DNA of 64,000 nt, taken from positions 496,001-560,000 of the forward strand of contig OZ242183.1 in assembly GCA_965205925.1 (NCBI GenBank), written 5' to 3'. The stretch's first letter is position 1. Every line of letters begins with the position of its first letter. The position numbers and the translations under genes are program-made. This stretch comes from CAYRJD01 sp965205925 (GTDB lineage Bacteria > Actinomycetota > Acidimicrobiia > Acidimicrobiales > Poriferisodalaceae). Of the stretch, positions 26,132-35,208 are shown piece by piece. The notes under the pieces were generated by a model. That model had not been told where the DNA came from. It was given only the letters and a program-made list of their open reading frames with translations, and searched no databases.

Positions 26132-29100
26132 ATGAGCCCAGAAAATCAGAGTCCACCCGGAGGCACGCCAGGCGGTCAGCCCACCGGCCCAGCTGGAAGT
26201 AGCACAAACGGGGCTCGTAAAAGACGCAACGCGCGGCGGATAAGAGTCTTCCTTGTTGCTGCCTTTCTTGCGGTACTGCTGCTAATTGCCTCGCTGCGTG
26301 GCCTGTCAGGTTTCTACACCGATTACCTGTGGTTTTCTTCGCTGGATTTCTCATCGGTTTGGTGGAAAGTGCTGTGGGCCAAGATCGGCCTAGGCCTGCT
26401 GTTTACGGCCATTTTCTTTGGTTTGATGTGGATCAACCTGTTCTTGGCCGAACGCATGGCACCCAAGATGCGCCCGGCTGGCCCAGAAGAAGACGTGGTC
26501 GCCAAGTGGCACCAAGCGGTTGGTAAGCACCGCTGGTTGGTTCGGCTAGTTGTCTCGCTTTTGCTGGCTTTGCTGGTGGGAGCGGGAGTGTCCGGCCGTT
26601 GGCAAGAGTGGCTGTTTTTTGTTAATCCCGTTGATTTCGGCGTCACAGATCAGCAGTTTGGTCGCGATGTTGGTTTCTATGTATTTCAGCTGCCGTTCCT
26701 TGAGTTCTTGGTGGGTTGGGCATTCGCTGCGGTGCTGGTGGTGTTTTTGTTCACCGCTGCCTGGTACTACCTCCATGGCGGCATTCGTCTACAGGTTCGT
26801 GCATCTTCGCGAGTTTTGCCGCAGGTAAAGGCGCATCTGTCAGTGCTACTGGGCATTTTGGCGCTGGTAAAAGCAGTCGGTTATTACTTCGATCAGTTCG
26901 CTTTGACGTTGTCTACGCGGGGTTTTGTCGACGGCGCAACCTACACCGATGTCAACGCACAGTTACCCGTGTTGCGGCTACTGCTGGTAATCAGTTTGTT
27001 TTGTTTCGTACTGCTGCTGGTGAACATCTGGCGACGAGGCTTTACCTATCCGGCTATTGCGGTTGGTCTTTGGGCAATCGTTGCCATATTGGCCGGAGCG
27101 ATTTATCCAACGTTGGTTCAGCGTTTCCAGGTTGAACCATCGGAATCAACGCGCGAAGCGCCTTTCATCGAGCGAAACATTGAGATGACACGTCTGGCAC
27201 TGGGGTTAGATCAGGTGGTTCAAAGCGAGTTTGAGTACGACCCAGAGATCACCACAACTGATATCGCAGAAAACTTAGAAACGGTGCGCAATGTCCGCCT
27301 CCTTGACCCGTCGGTGATGCAGGACACATTCCAGCAAACCCAAGGCATCAAGAGTTTCTACGACTTTTTGGATATCGACGTTGACCGCTACGACATAGAC
27401 GGCTTTGTTACACAGATCGTGCTTTCAGCACGTGAGTTGAATTCTGGCGACTTGCCAAACGACTCTTGGGAAACACGCAATGTCGGCTTCACGCACGGAT
27501 ATGGCCTGGCGGCTGCGCCGGCTAACGCGGTTGATCCCAACGGTCGACCTGCGTATGTGCTGGGAGATATTCCTGCGGTGGTAGAGGAAGGTGCTGAAGC
27601 GTTGAGTTTGTCTCAACCAGGCTTGTATGTGGGTGAGGGACTGACCGGTTATGCCGTGGTTGGTGCGGATCGTGACGAGGTGGACTTCCAAGACGACGAC
27701 GATCGCACCGAATCCACCCGTTATGAGGGTGATGACGGAGTTGGCTTGAGTTCGATTTTGCGACGTGCCGCGTTTGCGTTGCGCTTTGCCGAGCCGAATC
27801 TGTTGATCTCGAACGAGATCAACAGCGACAGCCGGATTTTGTTCAACCGCGACATCAACGAACGAGTCCGAACGTTGGCGCCGTTTCTGTCTTATGACGA
27901 AGACCCGTATCCCGCAGTTATTGACGGCGAAGTGATCTGGATCATCGACGCCTACACCATGAGCGACGACTTCCCGTATTCACAGCAGATCAATCCACGT
28001 GCAGTACGCACCGGAGACCTAGCGACGTCTTTCAACTACGTTCGCAACTCCATCAAGGTCACCGTGAATGCCTACGACGGAACCGTCACGTTTTATGTGA
28101 TTGACGAAACCGATCCGTTGGCACAGAGCTATCGCCAGCAGTTCGGGGAACTGTTCTCAGATGAGCAGCCGCCACTGGAACTACAAGAACACTTCCGCTA
28201 TCCCGAGGATTTGTTCCGAGTACAGACCGACGTGTGGGGTCGCTACCGCATCAGCGAGGCAGCTGAGTTTTATGACGCTGCCGGTGCTTGGAGTGTGGCG
28301 CAGGATCCGGGTAACTCCATCGGTCAAGCCACTTTGGAGACGGTGGTTGATTCCACCGGTCAAATCATTAGCCGATCTGAGGTGCGCATAGCACCGCAGT
28401 ATTTGTTATTGCGTTTGCCGGGCGAAGACTCGGAATCGTTTGTGATTTTCCGACCGTTTGTGCCGTTCTCAGATGATGATTCACGGAAAAACCTTGAAGG
28501 GTTCATGGTGGTTCATAACGACCCTGGTCGCTATGGGCAGATGGAGGTATTTGAGATCAGATCGGATTCCCCGGTTGATGGGCCTGCTTTGTTCAACTCG
28601 AATATCCAAACCGAAGAGGAAATCTCCGAACGAGTCACGCTGTTGAACCAAAACGGGTCGGTGGTAACACCGGGCAACTTGCTGTTGATTCCTGTTGAGA
28701 ACTCGTTGTTGTATGTGCGCCCGCTGTTTATTGAGGCGACGGGTACTACTGCGGTACCGGAACTGCAACTGGTGATCGTGGGTGTGGGCGCAGACATTGT
28801 CATTGCTGAAACGTTTGAAGCGGCGTTAGAAGGTGCAATACCGGATCTGGATATTGATTTAGAGACGCGCACCGTGAGCACGCAACCCGGTGACGGCACT
28901 AACGGTGGTATCGGTACCGATACCGGTACCGATTCAGGCTCTGGAGACGGTGATACCGATACCGATACCGATACCGGAGACGGAGATGGTGGTACCGATA
29001 CCGATACCGGCGATGGGGATTCAGGTAGCGACAACACAGGCAGCGAAACCCTGATGGATCTCGTGACGGCGGCTCGCGCGGCCTTTGATCGAGCTGATGC

Positions 29101-29200
29101 AGCCCTAGCTAACGGCGATCTTGCCGCCTACCAGCGTGAGATCGAAGAGGCTCAGCGACTAATAGCTCTGGCCGAGTTGCAGTTCCCGTCTACGGGGTGA
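26132..29200 (+). CDS. UPF0182 family large membrane protein
   Basis: A 1022-residue member of the UPF0182/COG1615 family, widespread in actinobacteria and of unknown function. About seven hydrophobic helices occupy residues 45-340, including the typical GFYTDYLWF segment; a large extracytoplasmic domain follows (about 350-900). A Thr/Asp/Gly low-complexity linker at about 925-970 precedes a C-terminal coiled helix pair ending in an acidic helix that is conserved in the family. It begins 13 bases after the YlbL-type gene, so the two are likely one operon. Confidence 0.92.
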   Translation: MSPENQSPPGGTPGGQPTGPAGSSTNGARKRRNARRIRVFLVAAFLAVLLLIASLRGLSGFYTDYLWFSSLDFSSVWWKVLWAKIGLGLLFTAIFFGLMWINLFLAERMAPKMRPAGPEEDVVAKWHQAVGKHRWLVRLVVSLLLALLVGAGVSGRWQEWLFFVNPVDFGVTDQQFGRDVGFYVFQLPFLEFLVGWAFAAVLVVFLFTAAWYYLHGGIRLQVRASSRVLPQVKAHLSVLLGILALVKAVGYYFDQFALTLSTRGFVDGATYTDVNAQLPVLRLLLVISLFCFVLLLVNIWRRGFTYPAIAVGLWAIVAILAGAIYPTLVQRFQVEPSESTREAPFIERNIEMTRLALGLDQVVQSEFEYDPEITTTDIAENLETVRNVRLLDPSVMQDTFQQTQGIKSFYDFLDIDVDRYDIDGFVTQIVLSARELNSGDLPNDSWETRNVGFTHGYGLAAAPANAVDPNGRPAYVLGDIPAVVEEGAEALSLSQPGLYVGEGLTGYAVVGADRDEVDFQDDDDRTESTRYEGDDGVGLSSILRRAAFALRFAEPNLLISNEINSDSRILFNRDINERVRTLAPFLSYDEDPYPAVIDGEVIWIIDAYTMSDDFPYSQQINPRAVRTGDLATSFNYVRNSIKVTVNAYDGTVTFYVIDETDPLAQSYRQQFGELFSDEQPPLELQEHFRYPEDLFRVQTDVWGRYRISEAAEFYDAAGAWSVAQDPGNSIGQATLETVVDSTGQIISRSEVRIAPQYLLLRLPGEDSESFVIFRPFVPFSDDDSRKNLEGFMVVHNDPGRYGQMEVFEIRSDSPVDGPALFNSNIQTEEEISERVTLLNQNGSVVTPGNLLLIPVENSLLYVRPLFIEATGTTAVPELQLVIVGVGADIVIAETFEAALEGAIPDLDIDLETRTVSTQPGDGTNGGIGTDTGTDSGSGDGDTDTDTDTGDGDGGTDTDTGDGDSGSDNTGSETLMDLVTAARAAFDRADAALANGDLAAYQREIEEAQRLIALAELQFPSTG
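28910..29035. repeat. Thr-Asp coding low-complexity repeat
   Basis: Tandem and interrupted copies of the hexamer accgat encode alternating Thr-Asp and Gly-Asp residues in the linker before the C-terminal helices of the UPF0182 protein. Such a repeat can vary in length by slippage without breaking the frame. Confidence 0.85.
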
Positions 29201-29253
29201 CGCTCTGGCCTTAGCCATGACCGTGACTGTGCCTTCCTCTGTAAGGAGCCAGC

Positions 29254-29994
29254 TTGTCAACTCAAATGATCGCAACTTCGCAAGGCAATCTGCGCGCGCC
29301 GCAAAGAGCACTGCTGGTAGTTGCACACCCTGATGACATCGACTTTGGTATGGCTGGCACTGTGGCAACACTGGTGCAAGCCGGAACGCATGTGGCCTAT
29401 TGCCTAGCCACCAGCGGTGAAGCTGGCAGCGACGATCTCAGCCACAAATCCGAAGATTTGGCGAAGATGCGCCAGAGCGAGCAAACCGCTGCGGCTTACG
29501 TGGTGGGTGTAGATGAGTTGCACTGGTTGGGCCATCCCGATGGAATGGTGGAGGCTGGTTTGGAGCTACGCAGAGACATTGCGCGCGTTATTCGTCAGGT
29601 GCAACCCAGTGTGGTACTAACTCAAAACCCCACACCGGATTGGGATCGCATGTTTATCTCGCATCCAGATCATCTGGCGGTTGCAACTGCGACAATGGCG
29701 GCGATCTATCCAGACTCAAGAAATCCGCGAGCCTTCCCAGAGCTGTTAGCGCAGGGTCATGAGCCGCACGCGGTGAAAGAGATATGGATGTTTGCGGCCG
29801 AGTCGAATAGGCACATCGACATCACCGATGTGTTTCATCTGAAGATCAAAGCACTTGAACAACATCACAGCCAGGTGGGGGAGATGGATGACTTACCGGA
29901 CCGGCTGCGTGAATGGAGTGAGGAAACCGCCAAGGTTGGCAACATGGGTGATGGACGACTAGCTGAGGGATTTCGAGTAGTTCCAGCTGAGTGA
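29254..29994 (+). CDS. PIG-L family N-acetylglucosaminyl deacetylase-like protein
   Basis: Zinc-dependent deacetylase-type protein of 246 residues. The metal motif AHPDDIDFG lies near residue 25 and the second metal His is in SHPDHLAVA. GHPDG in the middle is also typical. The actinobacterial members MshB and Mca act in mycothiol synthesis and detoxification, but the short length and diverse substrates of LmbE-like enzymes leave the role open. TTG 29254 follows AAGGAG by six bases, a good start. Confidence 0.87.
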   Translation: MSTQMIATSQGNLRAPQRALLVVAHPDDIDFGMAGTVATLVQAGTHVAYCLATSGEAGSDDLSHKSEDLAKMRQSEQTAAAYVVGVDELHWLGHPDGMVEAGLELRRDIARVIRQVQPSVVLTQNPTPDWDRMFISHPDHLAVATATMAAIYPDSRNPRAFPELLAQGHEPHAVKEIWMFAAESNRHIDITDVFHLKIKALEQHHSQVGEMDDLPDRLREWSEETAKVGNMGDGRLAEGFRVVPAE

Positions 29995-30040
29995 GCTGTT
30001 GCACTTGGCACTATCTCACTACCGCGCTAGCGTCAAGCTC

Positions 30041-30117
30041 AGCGGGGTGGAGCAGTCTGGAAGCTCGTCGGGCTCATAACCCGAAGGTCGCAGGTTCAAA
30101 TCCTGCCCCCGCCACCA
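30041..30117 (+). tRNA. Initiator tRNA-fMet (CAU)
   Basis: A 77-nt cloverleaf with an encoded CCA end. The anticodon loop is CTCATAA, giving CAT. The anticodon stem carries the three consecutive G-C pairs (GGG/CCC) of initiator tRNA, and position 1 (A) cannot pair with position 72 (C), the initiator mismatch recognised by formyltransferase. D arm GGAGCAG and T arm TTCAAAT are regular. It lies alone between the deacetylase and reductase genes. Confidence 0.95.
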
Positions 30118-30144
30118 ACCGCTTGAGTATTTGAGTCTGAAGAG

Positions 30145-30684
30145 TTGAACACAGCGAACAGTTCTGACGTGGTGGCATGCCTGGCTGTCACCATGGACAT
30201 GTACATCGCTCGCACGGATGGCTCATTTGATTATTTAGATGCCTACCCGATGACAGGGTTCGACTTTGCTGCATGGGCAGACAAGTGCGGTGCTCTAATC
30301 ATGGGGCGCAAGACCTACGAGGTGCTACTAAACCACGACTGGGCGTGGGGAGACCGACCCACCATGGTGCTGACCAGTCAACCAAGACTGCCCATACCAG
30401 CTGGCGCCAGCGTTGTCTTTAGTTCCGCACCGACTGCCGAGGCTGTTCGTGAGTTCTCAGCTACTACACCAAAGCGTTTATGGGTTTTTGGCGGCGGAGA
30501 TGTGGTAACCGCTGCGATGCTCGGCGGAGCGATCGATGTGCTTGACATAGCTGTCATGCCAGAGGCACTAGGCAGCGGGATGCCCCTATTTACCGAACCG
30601 ATGAAACGGCCAATGCGCCTGACCGAAGCAACACCATTTGAAGACGGTGCCGTCCGGCTTGTTTACGAGATTGACAACAGCTAA
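30145..30684 (+). CDS. Dihydrofolate reductase/RibD C-terminal domain family reductase
   Basis: A 179-residue protein of the RibD_C/DHFR-like fold. The conserved IMGRKTYEVL, VLTSQ and WVFGGGDVV blocks are in order, the last being the NADPH-binding loop. Such stand-alone proteins are reductases of uncertain substrate, and are distinct from DHFR of folate metabolism. TTG 30145 is the first start; GTG 30169 is also possible. It precedes the ribokinase gene by 24 bases. Confidence 0.83.
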   Translation: MNTANSSDVVACLAVTMDMYIARTDGSFDYLDAYPMTGFDFAAWADKCGALIMGRKTYEVLLNHDWAWGDRPTMVLTSQPRLPIPAGASVVFSSAPTAEAVREFSATTPKRLWVFGGGDVVTAAMLGGAIDVLDIAVMPEALGSGMPLFTEPMKRPMRLTEATPFEDGAVRLVYEIDNS

Positions 30685-30708
30685 CGAATCCGAAGGCGTA
30701 AGAGGCAA

Positions 30709-31701
30709 ATGCAAGCTGTCTTAGAGCGAACTGCCAAAGCCATTAACCGTCGCATGCCACGCATAGCGGTAGTTGGCAGCATCAATCTTGACTTCATAGC
30801 GGACGTCACTCAGATGCCTGAAAGTGGCGAAACCGTAACCAGTAACAGCCTGCAGGTGCTCCCTGGAGGCAAGGGCGCGAACCAAGCCACACAGGCTGCG
30901 CTACTGGGAGCTGAGGTAGCAATGGTTGGACGAGTTGGCTCGACGGTGCTAGCGCAGATGGCGTTAGCGGGTCTTAGACATGTCGGAGTCGACCTAACGC
31001 ATGTAAGCGATGACATTGAGCTTGAGACAGGACTGGCTTTCGTATTTGTAGAAGACACCGGGAACAATCGCATAGTCGTCGCACCACGCGCCAACGGAGC
31101 TCTCTCCGCAAAGCATGTGCAAGCCGCCAATGAAGTCATCGCAGCGGCCGACGTGTTGCTGCTGCAGCTGGAAGTGCCCGATGATGCGATCACCGCGGCG
31201 GTTCGGATCGCTAGTGAAGCCGGCTGCAAAATCGTCTTGAATCCCGCACCAGCTAGGTCGTTGTCTGCTGAGGTACTGAGCAAGGTGGACTATCTCGTCC
31301 CGAATGAAACCGAAACCGCCACCTTGAGTGGGCTATCGGTAAACGATCGCCCAACGATGATCACCGCGGCACGCGAGCTCACCGGAGCTAGCCGGTCTGG
31401 TGATGGTGCAGGAAACGTCGTTGTCACACTTGGCGAGCAAGGTGCAATGGTGATTAGTCGCAGCCAGCCAGATCCGATGTTTATAGAAGCGGTGTCGCTC
31501 GATCAGATTCCAGGCACACAAGTGGTAGATCCCACCGGCGCTGGCGATGCGTTTTGCGGTGCCTTTGGTGTGGGAATAGCTGTTGGTCTCGACCTAGCCG
31601 ACAGTTTGTCGCTTGGATCAATCGCAGGTGCACACGCGGTGACCAGCACTGGCGCACAGGCCTCAATGGGCACTCTGACCGAACTAACGCAATGGGTTTA
31701 G
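30709..31701 (+). CDS. rbsK: Ribokinase-like PfkB family kinase
   Basis: Phosphorylates ribose at O5, or a related sugar, in the cytosol. The substrate motif SINLDFIADV and the GGKGANQA glycine box are at residues 25-65; the C-terminal PfkB signature DPTGAGDAFCGAF holds the catalytic Asp. NPAPA and VPNETE are the typical ribokinase blocks. The protein is 330 residues, with about 15 extra N-terminal residues. ATG 30709 follows AAGAGG. There is no ribose transporter nearby, so the substrate is inferred from motif similarity only. Confidence 0.88.
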   Translation: MQAVLERTAKAINRRMPRIAVVGSINLDFIADVTQMPESGETVTSNSLQVLPGGKGANQATQAALLGAEVAMVGRVGSTVLAQMALAGLRHVGVDLTHVSDDIELETGLAFVFVEDTGNNRIVVAPRANGALSAKHVQAANEVIAAADVLLLQLEVPDDAITAAVRIASEAGCKIVLNPAPARSLSAEVLSKVDYLVPNETETATLSGLSVNDRPTMITAARELTGASRSGDGAGNVVVTLGEQGAMVISRSQPDPMFIEAVSLDQIPGTQVVDPTGAGDAFCGAFGVGIAVGLDLADSLSLGSIAGAHAVTSTGAQASMGTLTELTQWV

Positions 31702-31709
31702 CTGCTTTT

Positions 31710-32216
31710 CTACTTGGGAGCCTCTACTAGGTGAGCGGGAAAACCACCACGTGAAATAGGTCCCCAGCGAGTGGGTTTAATCCGAATCAGCACCTTGCCC
31801 TGCTTTTGCATAGCGGCGCGATATTCGTCCCAGTCAGAGTGCTCGCCGCTGATTACTCGGAAATAGCTCACTAAACCCTCTAACGCTTCGGGCAGATCCA
31901 CCACCTCAGCATCTCCATCCACCTGAACCCACTCCGAGTTGAACTCATTACCCATTACCAGTATTGATGCACGAGGATCACGCCTCAGATTGTGCACCTT
32001 CGCTCGACTGGGATAGCTACTGACTAGTAGCACACTTTGCTTGTCACCGAGCTTGTCACTCTGCTCGCCACCTTGCTCGTCAAGACCCATAGTTACCAGC
32101 GAGAGTTGCGGGGACCCGTCGCGCCGGTAGGTCAGCAGCATGCCGTGGTGCTTATCTCGTACGAAGTTCTCTAGTTCCTCACGTTCTACATAGTTGTTGG
32201 TTGCGATCTGTGCCAT
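31710..32216 (-). CDS. PPOX-class F420-dependent oxidoreductase-like protein
   Basis: Split-barrel flavin/deazaflavin protein of 168 residues starting at ATG 32216. The N-terminal MLLTYRRDGSPQLSLVTMG strand pair, SRAKVHNLRRDPRASILV and the VQVDGDAEVVD strand are the typical PPOX/pyridoxamine-oxidase-like blocks of actinobacterial F420-binding reductases. An insertion with Gln, Asp and Lys (about 65-75) lengthens one loop. The frame stays open upstream to 32705, but that part is antisense to the next gene and is not coding. Cofactor assignment is inference. Confidence 0.85.
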   Translation of the reverse strand: MAQIATNNYVEREELENFVRDKHHGMLLTYRRDGSPQLSLVTMGLDEQGGEQSDKLGDKQSVLLVSSYPSRAKVHNLRRDPRASILVMGNEFNSEWVQVDGDAEVVDLPEALEGLVSYFRVISGEHSDWDEYRAAMQKQGKVLIRIKPTRWGPISRGGFPAHLVEAPK

Positions 32217-32265
32217 GGCGTAAGTCTGCCCATTAGCAAACAAGGCGCCCGCTCTAGAACTCCAA

Positions 32266-33645
32266 ATGTCGGCTATTACGGTTGGTCGCGTGTCTCGCCC
32301 CAACGCAAAGAAGCCCAACGCAACCTCAAGACTTGCCAACCTCACAGCGTTGCTGGTCGCATTAGTTGTGTTGGTTGCACTTGCTGCAGCATGCGGACCG
32401 GGTTCGCTCGACGACGAGATGGCCAACGACCAGACTGCCACAGAGACAGGCACCGAGGCTCGCACCGGCAATCCCAGTGAAGACTTAATCGAACCAAGCA
32501 GCAATCTCGACGGAGCCTCCGAAATAATCGCCGGTGCGCAAATACCCGGCGACGAGCCCAGCGTCGTGGCATCGGCTTTACGCGGGCGACGTGACAACCC
32601 ACTGTTCGACGAACCACTGGTTGATCTTGACCTCATCATTAGCGGTGGTCCGCCACCGGATGGAATTGCACCGATCGACTGGCCGAACTTCGAAAGAGCC
32701 TCCACGGTCGATTGGCTGGAGCCACAAGAAGCGGTTATTGCTGTTGAGATTGGCGGCGAAGCACGCGCTTACCCAGTGGGAATTCTCATCTCTCACGAGA
32801 TCGTCAACGACACCTTCGGCACACTTCCCGTCACCGTTTCTTATTGCCCGTTGTGTAACTCAGCAGTCGTCTTTGAGCGTCGAGCAGGCGAGCGAACCTT
32901 GACATTCGGCACTTCGGGCTCGCTTTACAACTCGGCTCTGGTCATGTACGACCGCCAAACTGAAAGCCTGTGGACGCATTACACAGGGCAAGCCATCGTC
33001 GGCGAGCTAGTAGGCACACAACTCAAGCTGATACCTGCGGCCACCGTGAACTGGAAAACGTTTAAGGCCGAGCATCCTGACGGTCTGGTGTTGTCGCGTG
33101 AAACCGGTTTCCCCAACAGCTACGGCTTCAACCCCTATGTTGGCTATGACGATCCCAGCACCTCTCCGTTCTTGTTTCTGGGAACTCCTGATCAACGGCT
33201 AGCAGCAAAAGAACGTGTGTTAGTAGTCCGCCACGCAGATCAAGAGGTCGCCGTGGTGTTGGACACGCTGGCCGCCCAAGGCACTCTCGCTTTGGAGTTC
33301 AACGAGAACCCCGTGGAGATCGTGGTGGAGATCGTGGTGTTTCATCAGCCCGGCACGGCCACTCCGCTAGAGCAGGCAAGCGTTGCCCTAGGTAGAGATG
33401 TGGGTGCGACTGCGGTTTACCTGTCTGAAGTAGACGGACAGAACCTGACTTTTGAGCGAGTCACCAACGATGAGCGCGACTACGTGTTCATTGATGCGCA
33501 AACCGGATCGAGCTGGTCGCTGCTTGGCAGAGCGATTGACGGACCGCTTCAAGGAGCAATGCTTACACCGGTCGAACATCTCGACACCTTTTGGTTTGCC
33601 ATCGCTGCCTACAGCGTTGACATTGAGATATACGGCGACCGTTAA
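32266..33645 (+). CDS. DUF3179 domain lipoprotein
   Basis: Exported protein of 459 residues. A lipoprotein signal ends ALAAAC with Cys43, then an acidic/Thr-rich tether. The DUF3179 domain carries its signature VSYCPLCNSAVVF (two Cys) and FGTSGSLYNSALVMYDRQTESLW followed by FPNSYGFNPYVGYD. The biochemical function is unknown; the CPLC pair may bind metal or form a disulfide. A duplicated EIVVEIVV lies near residue 350. Start ATG 32266, divergent from the PPOX gene with 49 bases between. Confidence 0.88.
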   Translation: MSAITVGRVSRPNAKKPNATSRLANLTALLVALVVLVALAAACGPGSLDDEMANDQTATETGTEARTGNPSEDLIEPSSNLDGASEIIAGAQIPGDEPSVVASALRGRRDNPLFDEPLVDLDLIISGGPPPDGIAPIDWPNFERASTVDWLEPQEAVIAVEIGGEARAYPVGILISHEIVNDTFGTLPVTVSYCPLCNSAVVFERRAGERTLTFGTSGSLYNSALVMYDRQTESLWTHYTGQAIVGELVGTQLKLIPAATVNWKTFKAEHPDGLVLSRETGFPNSYGFNPYVGYDDPSTSPFLFLGTPDQRLAAKERVLVVRHADQEVAVVLDTLAAQGTLALEFNENPVEIVVEIVVFHQPGTATPLEQASVALGRDVGATAVYLSEVDGQNLTFERVTNDERDYVFIDAQTGSSWSLLGRAIDGPLQGAMLTPVEHLDTFWFAIAAYSVDIEIYGDR

Positions 33646-33672
33646 ACGGACAGTTAACGGATAAAAGCATTT

Positions 33673-33710
33673 CTCAGGAATCACTTAGGTGTCTCTTAGG
33701 TTCCTTTCAG
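33673..33710 (+). promoter_or_regulatory. Phased direct repeats, probable response-regulator operator
   Basis: CTCAGGA (33673), CTTAGGT (33684) and CTTAGGT (33695) are spaced exactly 11 bp apart, with a weaker fourth copy near 33706. An 11-bp period is the mark of tandem OmpR-family regulator sites. The array lies 59-96 bases before the start of the following gene, with room for a promoter between. Confidence 0.5.
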
Positions 33711-33768
33711 CTTCGTTCGCCATTGTGGGCTCTGTTACAGACACCCACTCATTGAAAGGAACGGGTAA

Positions 33769-34344
33769 ATGACTATTTACAAAAAACACTCACCGCAAGA
33801 CGCAGAGGCTTCTGCGTCAGCGGAGAGTGAAACTAAGAGCACCAGCAAGAGTCGCAAGTATTTGCGTAAAGGACTGTTGTTTGTCTTGCTGCCTGCGTTG
33901 GCAGTTGGAGGTCTAGCGGGCGCGGCGTTAGCGATAACCGACGATTCAAATCGCGACGGTGCTCACAGTCACGCTAAGAACACTGAGGGCGCAGCCAACG
34001 ATCGCATTCACACTGGTAGAGAGCATGCTCGCGGGACTCGCGGTCAAATATTCACTGATTTGCTTGGTGTTTCTAGCGATGAGATTCGCGCCGCTCACAG
34101 CGAAGGTTCGACATTGGTTGAAATTGCTGCGGCCAATGGTGTATCCGAGCAGGAGTTGGTTGATGCTTTGGTGCAAGCGCTTGTCAGCCGAGCACAAGAG
34201 CACGACAAGGTACTAACAACGGACCGATTGGCATCGGTGCGTGCAAGGATTCTTGATCGGGTAAATGGAGTATTTGACTCAGACAGATTTGGCGGGCTAC
34301 GCGGTCACCATAAGTTTGGCGACTCAAACGCTGACGCTGCTTAA
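33769..34344 (+). CDS. Membrane-anchored helical protein of unknown function
   Basis: A 191-residue protein with a polar Ser/Lys-rich cytoplasmic N-terminus (about 33 residues), one transmembrane helix (about 34-56) and an exported His/Asp-rich region. The C-terminal part contains LLGVSSDEIRAAHSEGSTLV followed by EIAAANGVSEQELVDALV, a helical pair that I know from many actinobacterial exported proteins of unknown role. The ATG follows AAAGGAACGGG. A phased operator array precedes it and a strong hairpin follows, so it appears to be a single-gene transcript under two-component control. Confidence 0.72.
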   Translation: MTIYKKHSPQDAEASASAESETKSTSKSRKYLRKGLLFVLLPALAVGGLAGAALAITDDSNRDGAHSHAKNTEGAANDRIHTGREHARGTRGQIFTDLLGVSSDEIRAAHSEGSTLVEIAAANGVSEQELVDALVQALVSRAQEHDKVLTTDRLASVRARILDRVNGVFDSDRFGGLRGHHKFGDSNADAA

Positions 34345-34398
34345 CCCTCTTTAAACAAGTCGAGCGCAAGCCACCATCGACGGCAAGTAGCTCCAAAG

Positions 34399-34442
34399 TA
34401 AAGCGGTCGGGATCACTCGAAATGAGTGTTGCCCGGCCGCTT
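34399..34442. terminator. Strong bidirectional hairpin terminator
   Basis: AAAGCGGTCGGGATCACTC pairs with GAGTG, GCCC and GGCCGCTTT around a GAAAT loop, an inverted repeat of 44 bases with an A-run on one side and a T-run on the other. It lies between the plus-strand helical protein gene and the minus-strand bacterioferritin gene, so it can end transcripts from both. Confidence 0.75.
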
Positions 34443-34466
34443 TGCGCGTCCGGAATAATCCCGTAG

Positions 34467-34952
34467 TTAGCCCGCTGCTGCTGCCGATCCCACTTGAGAC
34501 TGCAGATAAAGCTCCAGCCCAATGTCAGCGATCATTGTCTGCTGAGTTTCGATCCAATCGAGATGTTCTTCTTCGCCCACCAAGATTCGCTCTAGCAACT
34601 CACGCGTACCCGCATCGCCATGCTCAAGACATAACGCCACGCCGCTGCGGTAGCGCGCGATGGCACCTTCTTCCAACTGCCTGTCAGCCGCAAGCTGCTC
34701 GGGCACCGTTTCACCGATCATCACCGTTCCCAAACGCTGAACGTTAGGCAAACCGTCAAGCAACAAGATGCGTTCAATCAGAAGCTCAGCATCACGCATT
34801 TCGCTCATAGATTCAGAGCGGTACTGCTCAGCAAGTGTCTTCCAGCCCCAGTTATCAGCGATTTTTGCTGCAGCAAAATACTGGTTGATGGCAGTCAATT
34901 CGGCCGTTAAGGCCTCATTCATAAACTCGATAACTGCTGGATTTCCTTGCAT
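34467..34952 (-). CDS. bfr: Bacterioferritin
   Basis: Iron-storage protein of 161 residues that assembles into a 24-mer shell. Met52, the haem ligand, is present, and the ferroxidase ligands Glu18, Glu51 and the GEEEHLDW pair (Glu127, His130) are kept. His54 of the canonical centre is replaced by Asp (EMRDAE instead of EMKHAD), which could change iron oxidation. The gene lies 31 bases downstream of the Bfd ferredoxin, its expected reductant, forming an iron store-and-release operon. Confidence 0.93.
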   Translation of the reverse strand: MQGNPAVIEFMNEALTAELTAINQYFAAAKIADNWGWKTLAEQYRSESMSEMRDAELLIERILLLDGLPNVQRLGTVMIGETVPEQLAADRQLEEGAIARYRSGVALCLEHGDAGTRELLERILVGEEEHLDWIETQQTMIADIGLELYLQSQVGSAAAAG

Positions 34953-34983
34953 GTCTTCAGCTTATGCCCGATCACCTTTGCCA

Positions 34984-35184
34984 TCAAAGCTTTGCCTCAC
35001 CTGCGACAACCTCAACGAATTCATCAATTAGCGCTTGGATTTGTGGCACACATTTCGTGCAGTCACTACCAGCCCCACTAGTCCTAATCACCTCTTCGAC
35101 TGTGGCGTTAGCCGGATCGGGAAGCTGCCTCAGCGCGCGATTCACATCGCTCTCGTTCATTCCAAAGCATTGGCACACGATCAT
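34984..35184 (-). CDS. bfd: Bacterioferritin-associated [2Fe-2S] ferredoxin (Bfd-like)
   Basis: A 66-residue protein with Cys4, Cys6, Cys42 and Cys45 in the Bfd arrangement (CQC near the start, CTKC later). Bfd binds bacterioferritin and passes electrons to release stored iron as Fe(II). It begins at ATG 35184 with AAAGG upstream, directly before bfr. A sequence resembling a DtxR/IdeR box lies 25 bases upstream of the start. Confidence 0.88.
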   Translation of the reverse strand: MIVCQCFGMNESDVNRALRQLPDPANATVEEVIRTSGAGSDCTKCVPQIQALIDEFVEVVAGEAKL

Positions 35185-35208
35185 CTTCGCTCGCCTTTGA
35201 CGTGGGCA

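Noticed and set aside
32217..32705. N-terminal extension of the PPOX gene on the minus strand
   Set aside because: It is antisense to the start of the DUF3179 lipoprotein, is Ser/Ala-rich, and the conserved PPOX start begins at the ATG at 32216.
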